Assembly (NCBI GenBank): GCA_947504725.1
Contig: CANNHN010000016.1
Coordinates: 1-37,154 of the forward strand
DNA length: 37,154 nucleotides
Direction: 5' to 3'
Source: Bacteroidota bacterium
Lineage (GTDB): Bacteria > Bacteroidota > Bacteroidia > 2-12-FULL-35-15
Shown here piece by piece: positions 5,796 through 14,235 of the stretch. Position 1 is the stretch's first letter. The number at the start of each line of letters is the position of its first letter. The translations under genes and the position numbers were made by a program. The notes beneath the pieces were generated by a model. The model was not told the DNA's origin, did not search any database, and saw only the letters and a list, made by a program, of their open reading frames with translations.

Positions 5796-7994
5796 ATGAG
5801 TGTTTTAGAAAGTTTGCGTAAGCGTTCGGGGTTATTAGTTGGAATTGTTGGATTAGCAATTTTAGCATTTATTTTAACCGATTTTTTTGGCGGACAAGGT
5901 TCGATGTTCTCAGGTGGAGAAACAACAGTTGGTGAAATTGCTGGTAATTCAATCGACATAAATGTTTTCAAAAGAAAAGTAGAAGAAGCAGAAAGTACTC
6001 AATTGCGTAACAACCAAAAAACGTCTTTGACTCCTGAAGAAAAGGATGGAATTGTTCAACAAGTTTGGAACCAAATGATCAATGAACAAGTAATGGTGAA
6101 AGAATATGAGAAATTGGGAATTTCTATTTCTGACGAAGAACTATTCGATTTGATGGTAACTCATCCACATTCTGCGTTGGTTAGAAACTTAAGTGACCCT
6201 CAAACTGGAAAAGTTTCTCCAATGTTTGCAAATGCGCAAACTGGTCAAATTGATCCTGCTAAAATTCGTGAATTTACAGCATCTATGACGGATGAACAGG
6301 AACAGCAATGGATGCAATTGGAAGAATATGTTAGACAAGTACGTGTTATCGAAAAATACAACAACTTAATTAAAAAAGGATTGTATGTAACTACTTCTGC
6401 TGCAAAGCGCGAGTACGTTGCACAAAATACAAATGCAACTATTCGATATGTTCTTAAAAATTATAAGTTAGTTGCTGATAGTACAATCAAGCCAACTGCT
6501 GATGAACTAAATGCATATTATACAGCGCATCAAAACGAATACAAACAAGAAGCATCTCGTATTATGGAATATGTTGCCTACGAAATAGCTCCTTCTGCAG
6601 AAGATATTGAAGAGTCGAAAAAAGCGATGGTGAGAATTGCGGATGATTTTAAAGTATCAAAATCATTTACAGAAGATTCAACGTATATCATCGCAGAATC
6701 TGAATTGCGTAATTTTGATCAAGCTTACCACACTCCTGGAACAATTTCTCCATTTATTGATACAACAATGTTTAAATCAGAAGTTGGAGCTGTTGTTGGT
6801 CCATACGAAGAAAATGGGTCATTAAAAGTTTCTAAATTGTTAGCTACTAAAATGTCTGCCGATTCTGCAAAAGTTCGTCACATACTTTTAGCATACAAAG
6901 ATTCTGGTGCTGATCCTTCTATTACTCGCACAAAAGAGCAAGCAAAAGCGAAAGCTGACAGTTTGTTAGGAGCACTTAAAAAAGGCGGAAAATTTTCTGA
7001 GTTTGTAGACAAATTTTCTGATGATGGTGGTAAAAAAATGCCTCCAAATAAAAAAGAAGGCGAAGAATATATGGGTAAAGGTGGTGATTATGGTTGGCTA
7101 AACGCTAAAAGCGGTTTTGTTGATCCTTTTAAAAATGCTGGTTTAGATGGTAAAAAGGGAGATTTAGTGATAGTTGAATCCAATTTTGGATACCACTTAA
7201 TGGAAGTTTTAGACACAAAAGGTTCACAAAAGAAAGTACAAGTTGGATCTATTGAAGTGAAGTTAGAAGCGAGCAGTAAAACAAAGCAAATGATTTATTC
7301 ATTAGCTGATGAGTTTTCTAGAAAAAACAACACGAACGAATTGTTTCAAAAAGCTGTTGTTGAGCAAAAGATGGATAAACGAGTAACGGAAAAATTAAAA
7401 GAAAGCGAAAAAACAATCGCTGGAGTTGATTCACCAAAACCATTAATTTTTTGGGCGTATGAAAATAAACAAGGAACTGTTTCTTCTCCTCAAGAACATG
7501 GCAATAAATACATAGTTGCAGTTATTACGGATGTTAGAGAAAAAGGAATTGCACCATATGAACAAGTGAAAGAACAAGTTGCTGCAAAAGTAATTCAAGA
7601 GAAAAAAGCAGAAATGTTTACAAAGGAATTTGTTGCAGCAATGGCAGGAAATGCAAGTATTGATGCGATTGGAGCATCTTTAAAGTTGCCTGTAGAGCAA
7701 GCGCCAAATGTTAACTTTATGACGAATCAAATCCCGGGTTCAAACAGCGAACCAGCTGTTATGGGAACTGTTTCTGTAATGAAAGCAAAAACAATGAGCA
7801 AACCAATCGCAGGTAAAGAAGGAGTTGTTGTAGTGTTTGTTGAATCAGTCGTGGATGCTCCAGTTTTAAAAGACTTCAAAGGACCACAAAAATCACAAAT
7901 GCAAAACATTCAACCACGAGTTGATTATGAAGTATACAATGCTCTTAAAGAAAACGCAAACATTGTTGAACACTTAACAAAGTTTGGTTTCTAA
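5796..7994 (+). CDS. PpiD-type periplasmic peptidyl-prolyl isomerase/chaperone
   Basis: This membrane-anchored periplasmic folding factor handles emerging outer-membrane and secreted proteins. One transmembrane segment lies at residues 11-31 (GLLVGIVGLAILAFILTDFF) after a basic RKRSG start, so the rest is periplasmic. A SurA/PpiD N-terminal chaperone domain follows (VGEIAGNSIDINVFKRKV..., ending near residue 200). A parvulin rotamase domain lies at about 355-470, beginning AKVRHILLAYK and including KFSDDGG, GGDYGWL and SNFGYHLMEV. A C-terminal chaperone region follows. Its 732 residues exceed the E. coli protein (about 620) but are normal for Bacteroidota. The group lptC, CNNM/CBS, PpiD is envelope-directed. 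A strong terminator follows. Confidence 0.88.
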   Translation: MSVLESLRKRSGLLVGIVGLAILAFILTDFFGGQGSMFSGGETTVGEIAGNSIDINVFKRKVEEAESTQLRNNQKTSLTPEEKDGIVQQVWNQMINEQVMVKEYEKLGISISDEELFDLMVTHPHSALVRNLSDPQTGKVSPMFANAQTGQIDPAKIREFTASMTDEQEQQWMQLEEYVRQVRVIEKYNNLIKKGLYVTTSAAKREYVAQNTNATIRYVLKNYKLVADSTIKPTADELNAYYTAHQNEYKQEASRIMEYVAYEIAPSAEDIEESKKAMVRIADDFKVSKSFTEDSTYIIAESELRNFDQAYHTPGTISPFIDTTMFKSEVGAVVGPYEENGSLKVSKLLATKMSADSAKVRHILLAYKDSGADPSITRTKEQAKAKADSLLGALKKGGKFSEFVDKFSDDGGKKMPPNKKEGEEYMGKGGDYGWLNAKSGFVDPFKNAGLDGKKGDLVIVESNFGYHLMEVLDTKGSQKKVQVGSIEVKLEASSKTKQMIYSLADEFSRKNNTNELFQKAVVEQKMDKRVTEKLKESEKTIAGVDSPKPLIFWAYENKQGTVSSPQEHGNKYIVAVITDVREKGIAPYEQVKEQVAAKVIQEKKAEMFTKEFVAAMAGNASIDAIGASLKLPVEQAPNVNFMTNQIPGSNSEPAVMGTVSVMKAKTMSKPIAGKEGVVVVFVESVVDAPVLKDFKGPQKSQMQNIQPRVDYEVYNALKENANIVEHLTKFGF

Positions 7995-8012
7995 GATATA
8001 CCCGTTTAAATG

Positions 8013-8046
8013 AAAAAGGCTCCGTTGTTTACGGAGCCTTTTTTTT
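8013..8046. terminator. Bidirectional intrinsic terminator
   Basis: The stem GGCTCCG/CGGAGCC, extended by AAAAA/TTTTT, has loop TTGTTTA and is followed by eight T on the plus strand. A-runs on the other side make it work on the minus strand too. It separates the convergent chaperone (+) and Omp28-like (-) genes. Confidence 0.9.
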
Positions 8047-8059
8047 GAGTTACTGTCTT

Positions 8060-9073
8060 TTATTGATTTGTCAATAACACTTTCCCCTTTTTATAGAATT
8101 GATTGTTTGACTGGATTGTATAAACATAAATTCCATCCGACAGATGAGCCAATGAAAATTCTTGCTGATTCGATGCTTGCAATGGTCGTTGGAACAAAAG
8201 ACGCCCTGTTAAATCAAAAATGTTAAAGGTGGCGCTTTCAAATACGTGCTCACTTTTGATAATTATTTTTGAAGCATCCGAAAAAACAGTTATTTCACTT
8301 GTCGATAATTCATTTGAAGAAATTCCAGTTGAAATATTGTTGGCACTAGCAGAAACAGATTCAGCCTGAACAACAGCTTGTGAAATGGTTTCTTGCAAAA
8401 TGGCCATTGTGTATATGCGAGAAAAATTCCATGCGGCATCCGCACTAGATACTAACGAATAAACAACAGAATCGCCAACTGTTGCCGGCAAAGTAATGAA
8501 TACACCAGCTGTGCCTGTTAATGATTTTCGAAATACATCATAATGCACAGGCTCGCCATTTGATCCAGTATAGTTGATCGTGTCTTCTGCCAATGCAACA
8601 AATAAACTCAAGCCTCCAAGGCTATGAACCGCTTCTGTTTTTATGACGATGCGCGAACGGATAGAATCTGAACCATATTTTGATTGAACAATTTTAATAC
8701 TTGCAGGTGATGTTTGTGATAAGTAAGGAGTAAAAATAGAAGCTAAACCATAATTAATCGAACCAGAAATCACTACTCCTTGAATTACCAATCGGGGTGT
8801 GCCACCATAAATACCATAATAGTTGGTGCGTCCATCGTTTTCTGCTGGGTTGTGCATGCTAAATAAACATGCAGCGTAAGGTGAACTAGGATGTATTGCT
8901 AAATGAATAACATCGGTTTGAGAAAAATAGTTGGTGTAAAATCCTGGATTTCTAGACGCACAGGAACTGCATTTAGTATTCGTAAAATGTTCAACAACTA
9001 CTTTCTTTGGAACTTGTGCTATTGCAAACAGCTGCGCAAAGAGAAAGCTCAGGAAAATGAAATGCTTTTTCAT
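8060..9073 (-). CDS. Omp28-like thioredoxin-fold protein with T9SS type A sorting domain
   Basis: This is a secreted, probably surface-attached protein. A signal peptide (residues 1-19, ending AIAQ) leads into VPKKVVVEHFTNTKCSSCAS, the start of the Omp28 family, with a thioredoxin-like CxxC at Cys35-Cys38. The middle third contains GGTPRLVIQG, resembling the cis-Pro loop of thioredoxin folds, then a beta-sandwich-like region. The last 80 residues (from ITVFSDASKIII) form a T9SS type A domain with FNIFDLTGRLL, LSDGIYVYTI and a final KKGKVLL, so the protein should cross the outer membrane through PorU/PorV machinery. The 337-residue length suits both modules. The barrel gene at 9096 lies 22 nt upstream in the same direction. 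The exact function is unknown; disulphide exchange or metal binding is an inference from CxxC. Confidence 0.85.
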   Translation of the reverse strand: MKKHFIFLSFLFAQLFAIAQVPKKVVVEHFTNTKCSSCASRNPGFYTNYFSQTDVIHLAIHPSSPYAACLFSMHNPAENDGRTNYYGIYGGTPRLVIQGVVISGSINYGLASIFTPYLSQTSPASIKIVQSKYGSDSIRSRIVIKTEAVHSLGGLSLFVALAEDTINYTGSNGEPVHYDVFRKSLTGTAGVFITLPATVGDSVVYSLVSSADAAWNFSRIYTMAILQETISQAVVQAESVSASANNISTGISSNELSTSEITVFSDASKIIIKSEHVFESATFNIFDLTGRLLFQRPLQASNQQEFSLAHLSDGIYVYTIQSNNQFYKKGKVLLTNQ

Positions 9074-9095
9074 AAAAAATTGGGATTGGTTAAAA

Positions 9096-10205
9096 TTAAA
9101 ATAGATTGTATTTTAATCCGACTTGGACAATAAATTTTCGGGTTAATCCATCAGGGCGAACCTTTCTAACGACAACGGGACTAGCATAGATAAAAACGAA
9201 ATCTAGCTTTTTAGATAATGGTGCGACAGCAGCGAAATTTAAATTCAAAGTCAACCCTTCTGAATCTTTTATTGTTGTGCGTTGATTCAACTTGTTTACA
9301 TACGTATCGTTTTTTAAATGATATATAAAAAGTAGACCAGCATTAAAATTAATTTTCTTTACTATAAAGGTTCTGTTCGCTCTAAAAATTGCATCGTCAG
9401 CACGCTGCAGTTTATTGGATTCAAAATAGCTGTTGTATTTATTGCTATCAATTGTTGAGCGGTGCAAATATCCATTATTATTGGAGTTAAAAGCATGTTG
9501 GTAGCCAACAGTAAAATCCCATTTTTTGAATGTATATTTTGCTCCAATCAAAACATCCGTTGTTCCTAAACTTGTTTGATAGACCATCGGCAATGCTAGG
9601 GTATCATTCGCCAAATTGGCGCCATTTGTAGGAATTTTTACACCGCCAGATAAGCTTAGATTACTTTTAGTTTTGGCAAAAGCAATGTATGTTGCTCCTA
9701 TAGTAATATCTCCAATTCCACTGACAGAACCCAAGTCGCCCGAAACATAGGCGTAAGGCAATTTTACTTGGGCGAATAGTTTTTTATCTATAAGCCGCAT
9801 GTTCGCTTCTAATTGTGTTGTAGAAATAATTACACCGCGATCTCCTTTTCCTATTGATGTTGAAAGTTGGAAGAAATACCTAGGATATTGAAAGGTGTAT
9901 TTTTGAGTGACTATTTTTTTTGCTTTCGCAGTGTCCATGACAACAACGCCTGGTTCTAAATATTTAAAGGCACGTAGTGTGGAATCACTGACCTTCGCTG
10001 ATTTTGATGTGTCAATTCCAGGGTCTTCATTCTGAAGTAATGGCAATTTATTATCATCAAAAGGTAAGAGTTCGAGTTTGAACTGCACCAGACTCAAGGA
10101 GCCAATAGTACAAACACCAGCATCACTGCATCCTTGTGCATAAGTTTTCTTGCTCCCTAATTGGAACAGCACTATTAAAATAAGGAGGATTACTCTTTTT
10201 ATCAA
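9096..10205 (-). CDS. Predicted outer-membrane barrel with N-terminal paired-Cys motif
   Basis: This 369-residue exported protein of unknown function has a signal peptide (residues 1-24, ending TYAQ). The mature start is GCSDAGVCTIGSL, with Cys26 and Cys32. I recall the GCSDAGxCT start from uncharacterised Bacteroidota proteins. The remainder is a run of amphipathic strands (GVIISTTQLEANMRL, GDITIGATYIAF, LSLSGGVKIPTNG) ending in Phe (GLKYNLF), as expected of a beta-barrel. No ATG is available. An in-frame TAG lies 15 nt upstream, leaving the TTG at 10205 as the best start. It is 22 nt upstream of the Omp28-like gene and probably in one operon with it, so the two Cys-bearing exported proteins may act together (inference). 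Confidence 0.65.
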   Translation of the reverse strand: MIKRVILLILIVLFQLGSKKTYAQGCSDAGVCTIGSLSLVQFKLELLPFDDNKLPLLQNEDPGIDTSKSAKVSDSTLRAFKYLEPGVVVMDTAKAKKIVTQKYTFQYPRYFFQLSTSIGKGDRGVIISTTQLEANMRLIDKKLFAQVKLPYAYVSGDLGSVSGIGDITIGATYIAFAKTKSNLSLSGGVKIPTNGANLANDTLALPMVYQTSLGTTDVLIGAKYTFKKWDFTVGYQHAFNSNNNGYLHRSTIDSNKYNSYFESNKLQRADDAIFRANRTFIVKKINFNAGLLFIYHLKNDTYVNKLNQRTTIKDSEGLTLNLNFAAVAPLSKKLDFVFIYASPVVVRKVRPDGLTRKFIVQVGLKYNLF

Positions 10206-10286
10206 TACTATTTTAATAACCTATAACATCGAAAACGTATTCGACAATTAAAGTTAAACAAATATATTGGAAAATTGTTTAAAAGT

Positions 10287-11273
10287 CTAATAGCTCCACT
10301 TCACATACATGCCACCCCATGTAAAGCCAGCACCAAATGTGGTTAATATCAAGTTGTCACCCTTTTTAAGTTGACTTTCCCATTCAGCTAAACAAAGTGG
10401 AATAGTAGCCGATGTTGTATTCCCGTATTTGTGAATGTTCATCATTACTTTGTCCATTGAAACACCCATGCGGTTTGCTGTAGCTTCAATAATTCGTTTG
10501 TTAGCTTGATGAGGAGTTAGAAAAGCAATATCCTCAGATTTTAAATTATTCCGCACCATCATTTCTTCTGCTACATCCGCCATCTTTACAACAGCAAATT
10601 TAAAAACCGACTGGCCATCCATGTGAATAAAATGTTGTTTATTCACAACAGAATCTAACGATGCCGGCATCATACTTCCGCCACCGGGTTGATACAAATG
10701 TTTTCTTCCGCTTCCGTCTGCATAAAGTTTCGCGTCAACGATTCCTGTATCATCCGTTGACGGTTCGAGCAAAATGGCACCTGCACCATCTCCAAAAAGA
10801 ATGGATGTTTTTCTGCAACTATAGTCGACAACGCTGCTCATTTTATCAGAGCCAATCACCAATATTTTTTTATGGGTTCCGCTTTCTATGAATTTGGAAG
10901 CTGTATGTACCGCGGATAAAAAACTAGAACAGGCAGCTTGCAAATCAAATCCCCAAGCATTGGTTGCTCCAATCATATCCGAAACAATATTTGCTGTTGC
11001 AGGATATTGGTGGTCGGGTGTAACGGTTGCAACGATAATTAACTCGATGTCTAATGGAGAAATATTTTTCTTAGCCAACAATTTTGTTGCCGCTTCGGCA
11101 GCCATAAATGCACTGGCTTTGTCTTTGTCTTTTAAAATTCTTCGCTCCGCAACACCACAACGTGTCATGATCCATTCGTTGGAAGTGTCAACTGATTGTT
11201 CCAGCTCTTCATTTGTTAAAACGTAGTCGGGAACGTATGCGGCTACTCCGGTAATTGCGGCTGTTATTTTCAT
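10287..11273 (-). CDS. fabH: 3-oxoacyl-ACP synthase III (KAS III)
   Basis: This cytosolic enzyme condenses a starter acyl-CoA with malonyl-ACP to begin type II fatty-acid synthesis. The catalytic triad is visible: Cys115 in DLQAACSSF, His255 in TPHQANKR, and Asn285 in HKYGNTTSAT. The glycine-rich end (FGAGFTWGGMYVKW) is also typical, and 328 residues is the normal length. It is the first gene of a minus-strand run but lies 81 bp from the barrel gene, so cotranscription is uncertain. Many Bacteroidota carry several FabH copies, including paralogues near lipid or pigment genes. No such genes are adjacent here. Confidence 0.93.
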   Translation of the reverse strand: MKITAAITGVAAYVPDYVLTNEELEQSVDTSNEWIMTRCGVAERRILKDKDKASAFMAAEAATKLLAKKNISPLDIELIIVATVTPDHQYPATANIVSDMIGATNAWGFDLQAACSSFLSAVHTASKFIESGTHKKILVIGSDKMSSVVDYSCRKTSILFGDGAGAILLEPSTDDTGIVDAKLYADGSGRKHLYQPGGGSMMPASLDSVVNKQHFIHMDGQSVFKFAVVKMADVAEEMMVRNNLKSEDIAFLTPHQANKRIIEATANRMGVSMDKVMMNIHKYGNTTSATIPLCLAEWESQLKKGDNLILTTFGAGFTWGGMYVKWSY

Positions 11274-11277
11274 TCAA

Positions 11278-11285
11278 CAAATGTA
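11278..11285 (-). promoter_or_regulatory. -7 promoter element of fabH
   Basis: On the minus strand TACATTTG is a perfect TAnnTTTG box ending only 4 nt before the fabH ATG, so a leaderless or near-leaderless mRNA is implied. The -33 box is not evident. In the same 134-bp spacer, TATATTCG (11356-11363, plus strand) is a one-mismatch -7 candidate for the divergent gene at 11408. Confidence 0.4.
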
Positions 11286-11407
11286 TTTTTAATGCACCTG
11301 TTTTATATTATAAAATTAAATTAATATACGGTATCTAAATAGAAAAAATAATTCTTATATTCGCTTAAATATCTATTAATAAAGGATTATAAATTATTAT
11401 AATTACG

Positions 11408-12958
11408 ATGTCTAACGTTAAAACAGAGCATTTATTTAATCTTATTCACTCTCTTTCAAAGGGGGAAAAACGTTTTTTTAAAATGTATGCTGCACGACTG
11501 AATAATAGTTCAGATAAAAAATATATCGTTTTGTTTGATGCGATTGAGAAACAGAAAGTATATGATCAAGACAAAATTTTACACAAGAACAAACAATTAA
11601 ATCCTGCTCAGTTTTCAAATCTTAAAGCGCATCTATATTATCAACTACTAAAAAGTACAAAGCTTTGTAATAGTTCGAATCTGGAGAATATTAAAATTAC
11701 TGAGCTGTTAGATTATGCCCGAATCCTATACAACAAATGCTTGTACAAAGAGTGCGTAAAAATGATTGATAAAGCCAAAGCGATGGCTCTAGAGAACGAT
11801 CGCTCGGTTTTGCTGTTGGAAATTTTGGAGTTGGAAAAGTTGGTTATTCCCAAAACATTAGACTCAGGAAACGAACAACGGGTTGGCGTGTTGATAGATA
11901 CTTCCAATCAAGTGGCAGCCAGCATTAAAAACATTAATATCTTTTCCAATCTTTCGTTGAGATTAAATGCGCATTATGTGCAAACTGGATTCAGTAGAAG
12001 TAAAAAGGATTTAGAAAATGTCAGTCGTTTTTTTAACTCCAGTTTACCTAAATACAAGGAAGTAGATTTATCTTTTCAGGAAAAGATGTACCTCTACTAT
12101 TCTTTTGTAGGGTATTATTTTTTTATACAAGATTTTGTCAAGGGCTATACGTATGCAAAAAAGTGGGTAGCCTTGTTTGATCAACAACCTGAAATGAAAC
12201 GGCATAAGCTGGAATTGTATATTAAATCCCTAAATAGTTTACTGGCCGTTCAGAATAAATTGTACAAATACGAGGAGTTTGCCGAGACACAAAAAAAGTT
12301 GATTGCAATCAAAAGGGATAAGTCGCTCGAGCTTACTGAGAATATTAATCTGAATTTATTTAAAGCCATTTATGTGCATGAAATTAATCGTCATTTTATG
12401 TTGGGCGAATTTAAATCGGGGACTCGAATCGTTTCCGCTTTGGAATTTGAATTTAATAAGTTCGTCCCCAAACTTGATAAACATTCGATTTTGTTATTTT
12501 ATTATAAGATTGCTTGTTTGTACATCGGTAGTGGGAATTATAAGGTAGCTATCAAATGGTTAAACAAAATTTATAATGATAAAGAAAGTGATATTCGAGA
12601 AGACATTTATTCTTTCACTAGAATTTTGTTACTTGTTTGTCATTTTGAATTGGGAAATGACTATTTGTTGGAATCTAATATTCGTTCATCCTATCGTTAT
12701 TTTACTAAAAAGGGACAGTTGAGTCGTTATCAGAGAAATATTTTAAATTTCTTGAAGTATTTATTTGTTGATTCCTCTGAACGAAATCTGAAGAAGCAAT
12801 TCATTCTTTTAAAAAATCAAATGCTGTTGTTGGAGCAAAATAAATATGAAAAACGAGAGTTTCTATATTTTGATATTATTTCTTGGTTAGAAAGTAAAAT
12901 TGAGAATCGATCAGTACAAGAAATAATTAAAGAAAAAGCGAGAAAGAAAATTGTGTAG
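11408..12958 (+). CDS. Helical-repeat (TPR-like) protein of unknown function
   Basis: This 516-residue protein has no signal peptide or membrane segment, so it is probably cytoplasmic. It begins with a conserved-looking block, LIHSLSKGEKRFFKMYA, followed by paired amphipathic helices in which Leu, Tyr, Ala and Lys recur with tetratricopeptide-like spacing (LYNKCLYKECVKMIDKAKAM; YIGSGNYKVAIKWLNKIYND). I know similar proteins as uncharacterised Bacteroidota families but cannot assign a role. It is a single-gene unit, divergent from fabH and convergent with rodA, with only 2 nt between the two stop codons and no terminator between them. The transcripts therefore probably overlap at their 3' ends. 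Confidence 0.65.
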   Translation: MSNVKTEHLFNLIHSLSKGEKRFFKMYAARLNNSSDKKYIVLFDAIEKQKVYDQDKILHKNKQLNPAQFSNLKAHLYYQLLKSTKLCNSSNLENIKITELLDYARILYNKCLYKECVKMIDKAKAMALENDRSVLLLEILELEKLVIPKTLDSGNEQRVGVLIDTSNQVAASIKNINIFSNLSLRLNAHYVQTGFSRSKKDLENVSRFFNSSLPKYKEVDLSFQEKMYLYYSFVGYYFFIQDFVKGYTYAKKWVALFDQQPEMKRHKLELYIKSLNSLLAVQNKLYKYEEFAETQKKLIAIKRDKSLELTENINLNLFKAIYVHEINRHFMLGEFKSGTRIVSALEFEFNKFVPKLDKHSILLFYYKIACLYIGSGNYKVAIKWLNKIYNDKESDIREDIYSFTRILLLVCHFELGNDYLLESNIRSSYRYFTKKGQLSRYQRNILNFLKYLFVDSSERNLKKQFILLKNQMLLLEQNKYEKREFLYFDIISWLESKIENRSVQEIIKEKARKKIV

Positions 12959-12960
12959 TA

Positions 12961-14235
12961 CTACCTCAAAATTTGCAAACGTTTTGAATCTAATTTTATA
13001 AAAATAAAAAGTAGAATCGTAAATGACCATAGCGAAGACCCGCCATAACTAAAGAAAGGTAAAGGGATTCCAATCACCGGTGCCAGTCCAATCGTCATTC
13101 CAATATTAACCGTTAAATGAAAAAAAAATACAGACGCAACTCCATAACCATATATCCTACTAAATGGTGATCGTTGTCGTTCGGCCATAAAAATTAATCG
13201 AATAATTAAAAAGAGTTCTAAAATTATTACAAATGTGCTACCTAAAAATCCCCATTCTTCGCCTACAGTGCAAAAAATAAAGTCAGTGTCTTGTTCAGGT
13301 ACAAAATTGTATTTTGTTTGAGTTCCTTGTAAATATCCTTTGCCTAAAAATCCTCCTGAACCAATTGCAATTTTTGCTTGGTTTACATTGTATCCTTCAT
13401 CTTTCAAATTTACTGTTCCTCTTCCAAGCAGAACATCAATACGTGTTTTCTGGTGGTCCTCCATGTGGTCATAAACGTAAGTGGTTCCGCGAACCATTGT
13501 ACAGGCTACTATTCCAATCGCGGCAATTATGAATAAGTTTTTAGCATTTCGTTTAATAAATAAAAGTGCTATGGCGCACAGTGCTGCGATAATTATAAAC
13601 AGGTATAAATTATTAATCATTAATGCTAAAATAAATAGGATGATTGCTAAAAATCCAAGTAACAAATAATTTACAGACAACCCTTCTCGATATAACATGA
13701 AAATAAATGCGACAAACACAATTGCTAACCCAGTTTCATTTTGCATTTTCATAATGATGATGGCTGGAATTCCAATTATAAGTAGCGAGACAATGGTGCT
13801 CTTGTAATCTGCAATTTTAATATTTTGGTTACTTAAAAATTTTGCGAGTGCTAGATTTGCTGCAAATTTCATAAACTCAGCGGGTTGTATTCCAAAGTCT
13901 CCGAATCTAAACCAAGAGCTACTACCTTTTACTTCTCTTCCTAAAAACGGTACAGCAATGTTTGCAAGAAGGAATGCTCCAAAAATGAAATAGGCAAATG
14001 CGGTATAAAAATTTTCATCTATGATAAGAATGATCAATGCAAGCAATAAAGAGGTGCCAATCCAGATTAATTGTTTTCCATATTTTTGTGTGATGTCCGT
14101 AATTATATAATGCTCTTCGTTGTATACGGCTGCATATATATTTAACCAGCCCATTAGTATTAATACTAGGTATGTTAAGACTGTTATCCAGTCGACATTA
14201 TAAAAAATACTAGTGTTGTTTTGTGACCTCAGCAT
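12961..14235 (-). CDS. rodA: Rod-shape peptidoglycan polymerase RodA (SEDS family)
   Basis: RodA is the inner-membrane glycan-strand polymerase of the elongasome and works with PBP2. The protein shows about ten hydrophobic spans. It carries the SEDS signatures GGFLGKGYLQGTQTKYNFVPEQDTDFIF (residues about 290-320) and a C-terminal PVIGIPLPFFSYGGSS. The 424-residue length is at the upper end of normal because of a long hydrophobic insert (about residues 190-240). The ATG at 14235 overlaps the end of mrdA by 26 nt, which implies translational coupling. It is the last gene of the purH/mre operon run. Confidence 0.95.
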   Translation of the reverse strand: MLRSQNNTSIFYNVDWITVLTYLVLILMGWLNIYAAVYNEEHYIITDITQKYGKQLIWIGTSLLLALIILIIDENFYTAFAYFIFGAFLLANIAVPFLGREVKGSSSWFRFGDFGIQPAEFMKFAANLALAKFLSNQNIKIADYKSTIVSLLIIGIPAIIIMKMQNETGLAIVFVAFIFMLYREGLSVNYLLLGFLAIILFILALMINNLYLFIIIAALCAIALLFIKRNAKNLFIIAAIGIVACTMVRGTTYVYDHMEDHQKTRIDVLLGRGTVNLKDEGYNVNQAKIAIGSGGFLGKGYLQGTQTKYNFVPEQDTDFIFCTVGEEWGFLGSTFVIILELFLIIRLIFMAERQRSPFSRIYGYGVASVFFFHLTVNIGMTIGLAPVIGIPLPFFSYGGSSLWSFTILLFIFIKLDSKRLQILR

